Source of the DNA: Bacteriovoracaceae bacterium
Lineage (GTDB): Bacteria; Bdellovibrionota; Bacteriovoracia; Bacteriovoracales; Bacteriovoracaceae
Assembly (NCBI GenBank): GCA_018649885.1
Contig: JABIHA010000058.1
Coordinates: 1 to 64,000, forward strand
Length of the DNA stretch: 64,000 nucleotides
Direction: 5' to 3'
Shown here: in pieces, positions 18,689-30,915 of the stretch
Position numbering within the stretch: the first letter of the stretch is position 1
How the letters are laid out: every line of letters begins with the position of its first letter
Position numbers and translations under genes: made by a program
The notes under the pieces: generated by a model
Databases searched by the model: none
What the model saw: the letters and a program-made list of their open reading frames with translations, nothing else
What the model was told of the DNA's origin: nothing

Positions 18689-19402
18689 ATGGGCAGAAAA
18701 TCCGCAAAAATCGCCACTAGAAAAGGTGCAGCTGACAAAGCAAAAAGCAGAGTCTACTCCAAGGCACTACATGATGTTGCCATTGCCATAAAAAGTGGTG
18801 GTGGGGATCCGGCCACAAATTTTCTTTTAAAGATTGCCCTTGATCGCTGTAGAAAATTTAATGTGCCAAAAGACAATATTGACCGGGCCATAAAAAAAGG
18901 ACTGGGCAGAGATAGCGACGGTTATCAAGATATTAATTACGAAGGCTATGGCCCAAGCGGTGTGGCCATATTTATTGAGGCCTCAACTAATAATATTGTC
19001 CGTACGGTGGCCAATATCAGAAGTTACTTCAAAAAAAGTAATGGCTCTCTAGGAAAAGACGGCTGCTTGCAATTTGTTTTTGACAGAAAAGCCGTTTTTA
19101 CAATTCCGCAGGGTGAGCTCGATGAAGATGACTTTACTCTAGAGATGATTGATGTGGGAGCTGAAGATATTGATCTTGAAGAAGGTGTATTTGAAGTTAT
19201 TGGTCCCATGGACAGCTTCGGTGAAATTCAAAGTAAACTACAACAGTTATGTGTGACTCCTGAAGAAGCCGGTCTTGAGAGGATTCCCACTAACTACAAA
19301 GCTGTTGATGGTGAAGAGTCAATGGAGCAACTTGAAAAGCTCATAGGCCTTTTAGAAGATGATGAAGACGTAGTCAGCGTTTATCACAATATTGAAGCCT
19401 AG
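18689..19402 (+). CDS. yebC: YebC/TACO1-family protein
   Basis: 237 residues, full length for the family. Starts MGRKSAKIATRKGAADKAKSRVYSK and has GGGDPATNFLLKIALDRCRKFNVPKDNIDRAIKKG, then the conserved YEGYGPSGVAIFIEASTNN and RTVANIRSYFKKSNGSLG. The MGRK start is nearer the YeeN-type subgroup than MAGHSKW-type YebC. Family members act as transcription regulators or help ribosomes through polyproline and other stall sites; which applies here is unknown. Confidence 0.9.
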   Translation: MGRKSAKIATRKGAADKAKSRVYSKALHDVAIAIKSGGGDPATNFLLKIALDRCRKFNVPKDNIDRAIKKGLGRDSDGYQDINYEGYGPSGVAIFIEASTNNIVRTVANIRSYFKKSNGSLGKDGCLQFVFDRKAVFTIPQGELDEDDFTLEMIDVGAEDIDLEEGVFEVIGPMDSFGEIQSKLQQLCVTPEEAGLERIPTNYKAVDGEESMEQLEKLIGLLEDDEDVVSVYHNIEA

Positions 19403-19416
19403 CTTACCCAGTTCAA

Positions 19417-23571
<4,155 letters not shown>

Positions 23572-23824
23572 TGATCCTCCACAGAATACTGGAATTACCC
23601 AGCAGGCACCTTTGAGAGTGGAACATACAACAATGACGCATTGCATTCAACTAATAACATGCACCCTCTGTAGTATTTTCACATTCAGAATTCTTGTAAT
23701 TTTAAGTGGTTAGATCCTGAAAGGATTAAAAGCAAAAAAATCTATGCTATTTAAATTTTTCTCCAGCCATGGCCTTTATGCCGGGTAATACTTCCCCTCA
23801 TGCCCGCTATGTTCATAGTAATAA

Positions 23825-23865
23825 AACCACAATACGTTTCACAATTTGTGAAACGTATTGTGGTT
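23825..23865. promoter_or_regulatory. 41-bp perfect palindrome (20-bp arms, 1-base centre)
   Basis: The left arm AACCACAATACGTTTCACAA is exactly mirrored after one T. It lies in the 382-bp region between divergent genes (start 23571 on minus, 23954 on plus), upstream of both, so a regulator operator is plausible. A T6 run four bases to the right would also fit a terminator of a small RNA. Nothing else is seen in this intergenic region. Confidence 0.6.
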
Positions 23866-23953
23866 AACATTTTTTCAGATGGATGGTTAATCTTTCAAAA
23901 TGCTCTATAGTCCTGAAAAACTAGCTAAAAACTATCGCAACATAGGGACTTAA

Positions 23954-24676
23954 ATGGACTACGACTCCAAAATTTACTCAATTGCCAAAAGCTGCCCTTG
24001 GTACGATCTTCAGCAAAGATTTGGCCCCCCCAATGTAAAGTGGTGTGAGGAAACTCTTTGTCAGTATATTACAGAGCCCGCCAATACTTGGAGCAATCTT
24101 GGCTACATGCTACTTTCATTTATCATTATTTACCTCATCAGAAAAAACAAAGTCGAAGGATATTTAAAGCTCTATGCCCCGATCGTTTTCATCATGGGTC
24201 TATTTTCCTTTATATATCACTTCTCACTAAATTATCTGACTCAGTATCTAGATTTCTTTGGTATGTACTTCTTTATTGGAATTGCGATCGTAGGATCTCT
24301 TTCATGGAATAAACAAAAATCAGTCGCACAGGCCAGTTTAATCATCTTGGCAGTAGTAGTGGTTAATAGCTTGTTGTTTGCATTGTTTCCCTTCATCGGG
24401 ATTCCTATTCAAACTATTATAGGGCTCAATGTTCTTTTTGCCGTGGCGATAGAACTGAGAAACAAGTTTGTCTTAAAAATTAACTTACAATATAAAAATT
24501 TGGTTATTTCTTTGTGTTTATTTTCAGTGGCACATATTTTTCAAGTCTTGGATCTCAAAAGAATTCTTTGCGATCCCACCAATCATTTCTTTCAAGGCCA
24601 TGCCATGTGGCATTTAATTGGCGGTGTTGGCAGTTTATTTGTATTTTTACACTACTCTCAAAAAAGAGAGTCCTAG
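23954..24676 (+). CDS. CREST-superfamily membrane hydrolase (ceramidase-like)
   Basis: 240 residues with about seven hydrophobic helices. Conserved positions fit the CREST family (alkaline ceramidase/PAQR): CEETLCQYITEPANTWSNLGYM near the N-terminus, SFIYHFSLNYLTQYLDFFGMY in the middle, and FQGHAMWHLIGGVG near the end, giving the Ser, His, Asp and HxxxH residues that hold the active-site zinc. It would hydrolyse an amide or related bond in a lipid. The substrate in this bacterium is unknown. Confidence 0.75.
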   Translation: MDYDSKIYSIAKSCPWYDLQQRFGPPNVKWCEETLCQYITEPANTWSNLGYMLLSFIIIYLIRKNKVEGYLKLYAPIVFIMGLFSFIYHFSLNYLTQYLDFFGMYFFIGIAIVGSLSWNKQKSVAQASLIILAVVVVNSLLFALFPFIGIPIQTIIGLNVLFAVAIELRNKFVLKINLQYKNLVISLCLFSVAHIFQVLDLKRILCDPTNHFFQGHAMWHLIGGVGSLFVFLHYSQKRES

Positions 24677-24680
24677 TACA

Positions 24681-25790
24681 CTAGTGAGGGTTTACTGCAA
24701 AGATGCTGGTTTCATCAAACCAATAGGATCCAAGCATAACCCTGTGTCCGCCCTGCTTACAAAAAGTATTTTTGAGTCGCATTTTTGAAAGAGTGTTCAC
24801 TGCCTTTTTGGGTAGTATGTCGGCACTATATTTTAGAAAGTCAGCCTTATTTCCAACTTTGACGAATCTTCTTCCTCTAAGGTTGAGGCGAAATGGAAAT
24901 TTGAAATACTGAAAGAAATGTAAGTAATCAAATTTTTTGATGGCCGCTCTTTTAAGAGAAAAGTAGGTTTTTATAAATGATTCTTTAAGGGAAACCGAAT
25001 CCATTTGACAGAGAGATCCCCCCTGGGCACCTTGATTCCTGGAAACTAATCCCGCAGGGTAATCATAGTAGAACTCAAGACGATTGTATCCGCAAAATGC
25101 AGTTTTAGATTCTATGAGAACATCATCATCACTAAATTCAAATTTAATCTTTTCATTTTTTGCTACTTGCTTTTTAGTTTTTGAGTACGGTGACTCTATT
25201 TTCAACAACCCTTTAAGATTTGCTTTGCAATTGGATTCAGAGAATTTTAATTGATATTCAATACCACCATTTTTTGTCAACCTTGTTTTTAAACTTCCTC
25301 CCAGTGTTTTGAAGTCTCCGGAGAAAAAAGCGGGGTCCTTTGATATGGATCTAGTATAGGGACAGGTAGAGTAATGGTAGGGAAATTGTCCACTTGATTT
25401 TCTATTTTGACGATCACTGGGAAAGCGACACGCATAGTTGGTACTGACCCAAAAGAACTCTCCTGATTTTGCTTTAACACAAGAATAGGTTCTCTTGTAA
25501 GGAGTAGAGCTAAAGCTTAAAATTTCCTCATACTGATAGATCGCATACTCTGTGAACTCTGTATTTTTTATGATTTTAGAAATGTCGAGAAGTTTGCAAT
25601 ATTTTGGATCTGAGCAAAATTTGGGATTGGGCCCAATGATTTTATTCGACACAATTCGAATCACTCTATTTGTGGCCGTCACCCCATCTGCTTTTACACC
25701 TTTTGGAACACACTTGGCGGGAATAGCGCTTGAATCTGCCCATAGATTAAAATAAAAAAGGGTGGACAAGAGCGATACAAATAATTTCAA
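24681..25790 (-). CDS. Secreted Cys-containing protein, function unknown
   Basis: 369 residues with a signal peptide (MKLFVSLLSTLFYFNLWADS). The mature protein has about ten Cys, scattered in pairs (FCSDPKYC, CRFPSD, STCPYTR), consistent with disulfides outside the cytoplasm. No catalytic motif or known domain found. The gap to the convergent membrane gene is only 4 bp. Confidence 0.65.
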   Translation of the reverse strand: MKLFVSLLSTLFYFNLWADSSAIPAKCVPKGVKADGVTATNRVIRIVSNKIIGPNPKFCSDPKYCKLLDISKIIKNTEFTEYAIYQYEEILSFSSTPYKRTYSCVKAKSGEFFWVSTNYACRFPSDRQNRKSSGQFPYHYSTCPYTRSISKDPAFFSGDFKTLGGSLKTRLTKNGGIEYQLKFSESNCKANLKGLLKIESPYSKTKKQVAKNEKIKFEFSDDDVLIESKTAFCGYNRLEFYYDYPAGLVSRNQGAQGGSLCQMDSVSLKESFIKTYFSLKRAAIKKFDYLHFFQYFKFPFRLNLRGRRFVKVGNKADFLKYSADILPKKAVNTLSKMRLKNTFCKQGGHRVMLGSYWFDETSIFAVNPH

Positions 25791-25855
25791 GATTCTTTCC
25801 TTAAAATACAGAATTTTATATTGAATTGTATTTTAAATATCTGAGATAGGCCATT

Positions 25856-26707
25856 TTACAAGAGGTAGTGCTGACATTCACCACTGGCACTTAGAAGTAT
25901 AAAACCTCTAACCAGTTTTCCATCGTAACTACCAGTATCTTCTGAACCTTCATTGGGGTGTGCAAGTTCGGTACCCAACAGCTGAGCATCCATAGTGCCG
26001 CTAATTGCCATGGATGAAAATGAACTAGACCCGGTCAAACCATAGTTGTTTTGAATATTGTATTCATCTGTTGCCGTGAGAGATCTCTGAATTGTTCCGG
26101 CCGAAATAGTGGGCCCCATAACAGTATTTGATGAGCTGTGATCAAGGCCTAGAAGATGACCTGTCTCGTGAAGGATAATTGAGGGTAAATCATAAGTCCC
26201 ATTTGATCCATTGGTTGAAAAATTCCAGTTTTCTTCGTTTATAAAGATATCGGCATGCTCTAGTTCTATATAACTTCTGCCACTACTATCAATTCGGGTA
26301 ACTCCAAAGTACTGAGTGACAGCAAGAGCATCTGATGAAAGTGAGCTAGGCCAATCAGTTAAACGATAAATTCCCATTTCACCGTCATAGTAATCTTCCA
26401 GGTTTTGTCTTTCCACATTTGGACCTGTAGTAGTTGATGTAAAGAAATCTTTTCCACCATTCGTGGCCGTTTCCCACTTCCCTAACATGCTTGAAAAATA
26501 CGAGTGATCGCTATTTGAAAAATCATCGGAATAAGTGATTGTTAGTGGTAACCTGTTATCCGGCCAATGACTATTGCCTTTAGAGCTAGCAGAAGAGCTT
26601 CCTGAGGAGGTATTAGAAGTCCTCTCTCCTCCACTGCTTCCACCCATAAGTGCATTACAGCTGGTTAAAATTATGAAACTGGCCATTAATAAAAATTTTT
26701 GTAGCAT
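25856..26707 (-). CDS. Matrixin-like zinc metalloprotease lipoprotein
   Basis: 283 residues. Lipoprotein signal with lipobox LTSCNAL, a Ser/Gly-rich linker, then a metzincin catalytic domain with HETGHLLGLDH (about residue 176; three zinc His and the catalytic Glu) and a following VMGP Met-turn, as in matrixins. The C-terminal extension is not recognised. It probably cleaves proteins at the cell surface or periplasm. The next 240 bases upstream hold no gene. Confidence 0.85.
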   Translation of the reverse strand: MLQKFLLMASFIILTSCNALMGGSSGGERTSNTSSGSSSASSKGNSHWPDNRLPLTITYSDDFSNSDHSYFSSMLGKWETATNGGKDFFTSTTTGPNVERQNLEDYYDGEMGIYRLTDWPSSLSSDALAVTQYFGVTRIDSSGRSYIELEHADIFINEENWNFSTNGSNGTYDLPSIILHETGHLLGLDHSSSNTVMGPTISAGTIQRSLTATDEYNIQNNYGLTGSSSFSSMAISGTMDAQLLGTELAHPNEGSEDTGSYDGKLVRGFILLSASGECQHYLL

Positions 26708-26964
26708 CCATTTTCCCTTGCTCTTCTATTTTCAGGCCATAGGGAAATCAATGCTCCATAAATGTTACTATTAATGAAAAAATGTTCTTTTTACCATCAT
26801 TTAGACAATACGTGCATATTTAGGTCACTAAAAAGAGCGCCAATAATTATTGCGGTATTTGGGCCATGAGCACAATAAAATATATTTATATAATGTTATA
26901 CCTACCTCATATTTTATTTGGAAAAAAGATGTTTAAAGTTGGTGAAAATAGTTATGGGAAAATT

Positions 26965-27379
26965 CTGTTCACGATACTGGAGCTTTTAGTGATCTAATGA
27001 AGTCCTATAAATATCTTTAACAGGGTCGCCCAGACAAGGCATGATTTTTAAGCAGAGTATTTTTTCCTGTAACATTTGTGGAATCAATTAAGGAAGGATG
27101 CTGTTCACGGTGCTGGAACTTTTAGTGATCCTATGAAGTCTTATAAGCACCTTCATCGGGGTCGTCGCCCAGACAAGGCATACTTTTTAAGCAGAGTATT
27201 TTTTCCTATAAGATTTGTGGAATCAGTTAAGGGAGGATGCTGTTCACGGTGCTGGAAGTTTTAGTTATTTTATGAAGTCTTATAAGCACCTTCTATCAAG
27301 GCGTAAATTTTTAAGCAAAGTAATTTTTTATTGATGTCTCGCTCTAGCAGAGTTTAGTTAGCGTGGTAATTGCTCTTAT
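26965..27379 (+). repeat. Three direct tandem copies of a ~136-139-bp repeat
   Basis: The core CTGTTCACG recurs at 26965, 27101 and 27240. Shared blocks in each copy: a GGATGCTGTTCACGGTGCTG-type start, a TATGAAGTCTTATAAGCACC block and TTAAGCAGAGTATTTTTTCC. The first copy is the most diverged. Periods are not multiples of three, so this is not a coding repeat. Bases 26708-26964 show no gene. Confidence 0.85.
27175..27379 (+). repeat. Left inverted arm (205 bp)
   Basis: Begins AAGGCATACTTTTTAAGCAG and ends near GCGTGGTAATTGCTCTTAT. It matches the reverse complement of 28660-28864 with about ten mismatches and no gap. Its left part is also the last tandem copy of the repeat array. Confidence 0.9.
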
Positions 27380-27544
27380 TAAAAATAAATATGTGGTTCG
27401 GTGGTAAATTTGATTAATACATTAGTTTGTCAGTTTGATAGCTATTTGGATTTTTTTTTGTCAATGTGGTGGGACAAATTTTGGCCGCAGCTTGATATCA
27501 ATAAACAAGTAAGAGAAAAAAATTGAAGCCGATCTATGAGTTGC

Positions 27545-28450
27545 CTAGCTCTGATTTATATATAAATCCATTTTTCCTTGTGAGAGTGCCACAATAGCAG
27601 CTCTTGCATTACAATTTGAGCATAATTGGCGCACGTTCCCAATCGCCGATGATCCTGAAATACTATAAGGGATGATGTGATCAAAGTGTAGATTGTATTT
27701 TGAACCACAGTTCTCACACTTATTTCCGGATCTTGCGATCACAGCTTTTTTGATAACAGCAGAGATTGCTCTTTTGTTTGTGATGACCTTAGATTTTCTT
27801 GATCCAATACCCTTTATCTTTTTTCTCATGGATTCTGCCGCAGAATTAATAATATGTCCGATGACCTCATCTGGTTTATAGATTCCCTTATTAGATAGCT
27901 GCTCTTTTATAAACTCATAGTCTTTTGCAGTTTGTCCCACCAAGGTTAGGTGCATACGTAGACTACCATCTGAATGAGCACAAGTTTTAAATTTTGTAGC
28001 ACGCTTCTTTCCAGTTAATTCGTCCACCATCTCCCTTGTCTGGGTTTGAGTTTTCCCTTTAATACAGTTGAGTATTTCATTTTTCTTTTTGTTGCTTTTG
28101 ATATTTCCCACTAAATTTGAGACTTCGGCAAGGTTAGTAAGTGTCACTTGTTTATTTGCCAGTGCTTTATCCGCACCTGGAATATGTCTTAGTGTTTTTG
28201 CTGCTAAAACCCTGCGACTTGTTTCACTATCACTTTTATTAAAATTCTTGCGAATATATTTAAAGAGAGAGCCTGTCTTGTCATCACAAAAAAGTCTCCG
28301 TCTATTGACTTCATTAATGTGGCGAAGGAATTGGCGAGTACAATGTTCCTCTTTTTCATTCCACATTTTAGTATCTGCAATAAGTCTTTCATCTGATAAG
28401 TTTCGTAATGACAAAGCTACCTCCCAATTAGAAGTAACATACCATTTCAA
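27545..28450 (-). CDS. HNH endonuclease of the DUF222-like multi-copy type
   Basis: 301 residues. The N-terminal helical part (LRNLSDERLIADTKMWNEKEEHCTRQFLRHINEVNRRRLF, then SLFKYIRKNF and RRVLAAKTLRHIPGADKAL) matches the helical domain that precedes HNH in a family common in deltaproteobacteria-like genomes. The C-terminal HNH has CENCGSKYNLHFDHIIPYS and NVRQLCSNCNARAA, giving two CxxC pairs and the catalytic His. It likely nicks or cuts DNA. Target and role unknown; it lies inside a repeat-bounded element. No operon partner. Confidence 0.8.
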   Translation of the reverse strand: MKWYVTSNWEVALSLRNLSDERLIADTKMWNEKEEHCTRQFLRHINEVNRRRLFCDDKTGSLFKYIRKNFNKSDSETSRRVLAAKTLRHIPGADKALANKQVTLTNLAEVSNLVGNIKSNKKKNEILNCIKGKTQTQTREMVDELTGKKRATKFKTCAHSDGSLRMHLTLVGQTAKDYEFIKEQLSNKGIYKPDEVIGHIINSAAESMRKKIKGIGSRKSKVITNKRAISAVIKKAVIARSGNKCENCGSKYNLHFDHIIPYSISGSSAIGNVRQLCSNCNARAAIVALSQGKMDLYINQS

Positions 28451-28659
28451 TCACATAAATTAAATGAAAAGATAAAAAGTTGTCCAATCTGAAGTTAATA
28501 AAGGCTAGTGCAGTAAGCACTTTTAAGCAACTCACATTCAAAAAACAAGGCAATGTAAAATACAACACATCAACCAATTATCACAAAACCATTCCACCAA
28601 ACTGATAAAAAAAGACAAAGATTCCAAATACCCATAAGGCCCACATAATCACTTTTTCT

Positions 28660-28864
28660 ATAAAAGCAACTACCACGCTAATTAAATCCAGCTAGAGCGA
28701 GACATCAATAAAAAATTACTTTGCTTAAAAGTTTACGCCTTGATAGAAGGTGCTTATAAGACTTCATAAAATAACTAAAACTTCCAGCACCGTGAACAGC
28801 ATCCTCCCTTAACTGATTCCACAAATCTTACAGAAAAAAATACTCTGCTTAAAAAGCATGCCTT
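28660..28864 (-). repeat. Right inverted arm (205 bp)
   Basis: Mirror of 27175-27379. Differences by eye cluster at the inner end (AGCAGAG versus AGCTGGA, and two further bases). Bases 28865-29058 hold no gene, only degraded copies of the same repeat sequence. Confidence 0.9.
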
Positions 28865-29058
28865 TTCTGTGCATCCCTGAAAAGTGCTCTTCAAAATTTA
28901 GCATCCCCACTAATTTTTCCAGGACCATAAACAACTTACCCCGCAATTCGTTCTACAAGGCGCTCTTCCCTTAAAGAAGTCATCTTTAAGCACTCTTCTG
29001 CAAAATTAAGTGGGGTTTTAATCAGATAGCCAAATACAAGGTTATCAGCACAATTTAC

Positions 29059-29709
29059 TTAAAAAATTTTTGGATTATTGAAGTCATTATTGTCAATGCA
29101 CATAGAGGCCTTACTCATAGGATTGCAGCGATTAAGATAAATCAACTGTCCCTGGTAATATCTTGTGTTCTTTTCATCGAGAAAATCTGCAGGACAACCA
29201 TCACGTTTTGCCATTCTTTGGTATGTAGTTCCAAAAGAGGCATCGAGAAATACTGAATAATCCCAATAGTCACACACCTCTTCTCGGTGGAGAAATATCC
29301 CATCAAAAACCAAGATCACATCTTCAGCAAATGAAATGGGACAGCTGGCCAGCTCTGAGTCTATTTTGTGATCAAAATGCTTTAAATCGATTTGTGGATC
29401 GGTTTAAAATTTTAATGGATCAAGCAGCTTTTGTTTTACAGCATGGTAATTAAAAGAATCCTCAAAAAAACTTTCAGCAGAGCTTTTTCCTTCTGGATAT
29501 CTTTTTATTCGTGGGTTATGAAAATAGTCAATTGAGCTATGTAGTACTGATCGGTCAAAAGACTCTAGAACACTTGTCAATTCAGTTGCAAAGTGTGTTT
29601 TCCCCGATCCATCAACTCCATCTATTCCTACAAGAAGTGGACCTTGTTTATCGATGGATAAAAGTTTTTTTGCAAGTGAAACTAAAAATTTGTTTTTAAC
29701 ATTCATCAA
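29059..29709 (-). pseudogene. Uridine-kinase-family P-loop protein split by an in-frame TAA
   Basis: The first part (29709 down to 29404) has VGIDGVDGSGKTHFATEL (Walker A at residues 31-38) and SSIDYFHNPRIKRYPEG. A TAA at 29404-29406 ends it after LLDPLKF. The same frame continues TDPQIDLKHFDHKIDSE, then ILVFDGIFLHREEV and FLDASFGTTYQRMAKRDG, the rest of a uridine-kinase-like fold. Together about 216 codons, normal for this family. Each half alone lacks essential parts. One base change explains the break; a sequencing error is possible. Confidence 0.8.
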
Positions 29710-29732
29710 GTTGAAACCAATAGTTGAGGATA

Positions 29733-30842
29733 TTAAATCTGGCAGTTATTGAATTTAGCAAAGGCCTTTAATTTATTCATAACTCGGTCTTTGTACTTAG
29801 TCTTATACTCCTGGCTTTCCCAGGAAAGGGTGTTAACAAGGAGTTTCCCCACTTTGCGATCGGCCTTACAATCAATTCTGGCCACGAAGTTTTGTCCCAC
29901 AAGAATGGGAAGACAGAAGTAGCCATACTTTCTTTTTGCGGCTGGAACATAGCATTCGATTTGATAGTCAAAATCAAAAAAATCTAATAATTTTTTTCTC
30001 TGAATAACCAAGTTATCAAAGGGGGAGAGAATGTGAACTTGTCTATTTCTGACAGGCTTATGGTGGAGGGTCTGAGGACTAGCAAAGTAGTCTTGATCAA
30101 TACCTTCTACTGCCAACCTAACCAACTCTCCATTTTCAACCAAGTGATTAACTTCAGTTTTCACAAGATTTTTAATGTGGCCACGTTGTAAGTAGGCCAT
30201 CTCACTAGGAGTGGCAAAGTTGTGGTGCCTAAGAGTTCGCCTTATAAGATATTGTGCAAATTCAGAATCCGTGGGCATGGTTTTATCAACACTGTCTGGT
30301 ATCACTCTCTGTGCTAAATCATAAACTTTATGAAAGCCTTGGCGGTGTGTGACTTCAAGCTTTCCCTCCATAAAAAGTCTTTCAAGTGCTTTTTTGGCCG
30401 GCTTCCACTGCCACCAGCCATTCTTTGTGTCACTAGGCGCGCTAAAATCCTTTGACTGAAGGGCCCCCTCATTTTTTATGCGCGAGAGTACCGCTTTCAT
30501 TAATTTAGGATCTCTTGGCCACCATGAACTCTCCCTTTTAGCAAAGCGCTTTTTCATATGAAGAGTGTATCTATAATCTTCCATTGGAAGATAAGCCGCT
30601 GCATGGGCCCAGTACTCAAAGGCCTGCCTTGAGCTAACTAATTGTTCCAGATCACTCGGCTTATATTTTGGGAATCGACTCCAAAAAACGTGGTGGTGGG
30701 CCCTTTCAACAACACTGATGGTATCAATTTGGACATAACCGAGCTGCTTTAAAACATCTATGGGAGAACTCGAAACACTACCTAGTGCTTGGCCTTGGAG
30801 GAGAAGACTTCGTGCTTGAGAAAGAGAGAGTTTATAAGTCAT
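29733..30842 (-). CDS. Winged-helix DNA glycosylase-like protein (YcaQ/AlkX family)
   Basis: 369 residues. N-terminal LSLSQARSLLLQGQ, then GYVQIDTISVVERAHHHVFWSRF with the Gln-x-Asp pair (Q38, D40) used by this family to open alkylated or cross-linked bases. WPRDPKLMKAV and the C-terminal DNLVIQRKKLLDFFDFDYQIECYVPAAKRKYGYFCLPIL also fit the HTH_42/YcaQ family. Known members unhook interstrand DNA cross-links. It probably repairs cross-linked DNA in the cytoplasm. Confidence 0.85.
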   Translation of the reverse strand: MTYKLSLSQARSLLLQGQALGSVSSSPIDVLKQLGYVQIDTISVVERAHHHVFWSRFPKYKPSDLEQLVSSRQAFEYWAHAAAYLPMEDYRYTLHMKKRFAKRESSWWPRDPKLMKAVLSRIKNEGALQSKDFSAPSDTKNGWWQWKPAKKALERLFMEGKLEVTHRQGFHKVYDLAQRVIPDSVDKTMPTDSEFAQYLIRRTLRHHNFATPSEMAYLQRGHIKNLVKTEVNHLVENGELVRLAVEGIDQDYFASPQTLHHKPVRNRQVHILSPFDNLVIQRKKLLDFFDFDYQIECYVPAAKRKYGYFCLPILVGQNFVARIDCKADRKVGKLLVNTLSWESQEYKTKYKDRVMNKLKAFAKFNNCQI

Positions 30843-30915
30843 CCCTTGTATTTACTAAATCAGGAGCCTAGGCGCAAATAATCATAAAAGGACCCATTTT
30901 GAAAGTCTGCAAGAA

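Larger units (their letters stand above)
27175..28864. mobile_element. Candidate element: HNH endonuclease gene flanked by 205-bp inverted arms
   Basis: Two ungapped 205-bp arms (about 95 percent identical by eye) enclose a 1.28-kb centre whose only gene is an HNH endonuclease. The left arm adjoins direct tandem copies; the right arm is followed by a more diverged continuation of the same repeat to about 28910. No transposase or target-site duplication was recognised. Whether this moves, or is a repeat-linked HNH locus, is inference. Confidence 0.5.

Noticed and set aside
26866-26997. A 43-codon frame before the repeats
   Set aside because: No ribosome binding site and it runs into the repeat; composition not convincing.
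27076-27264. A 62-residue frame (MWNQLRKDAVHGAG...) as a gene
   Set aside because: It lies across two tandem repeat copies whose periods are not multiples of three, so the frame is not kept.
26965-27379. Repeats as integron attC sites
   Set aside because: No paired core and inverse-core sites, no cassettes between copies, no integrase seen.
27175-28864. A classical insertion sequence
   Set aside because: No transposase motif and no target duplication found; 205-bp arms are too long for usual terminal repeats.
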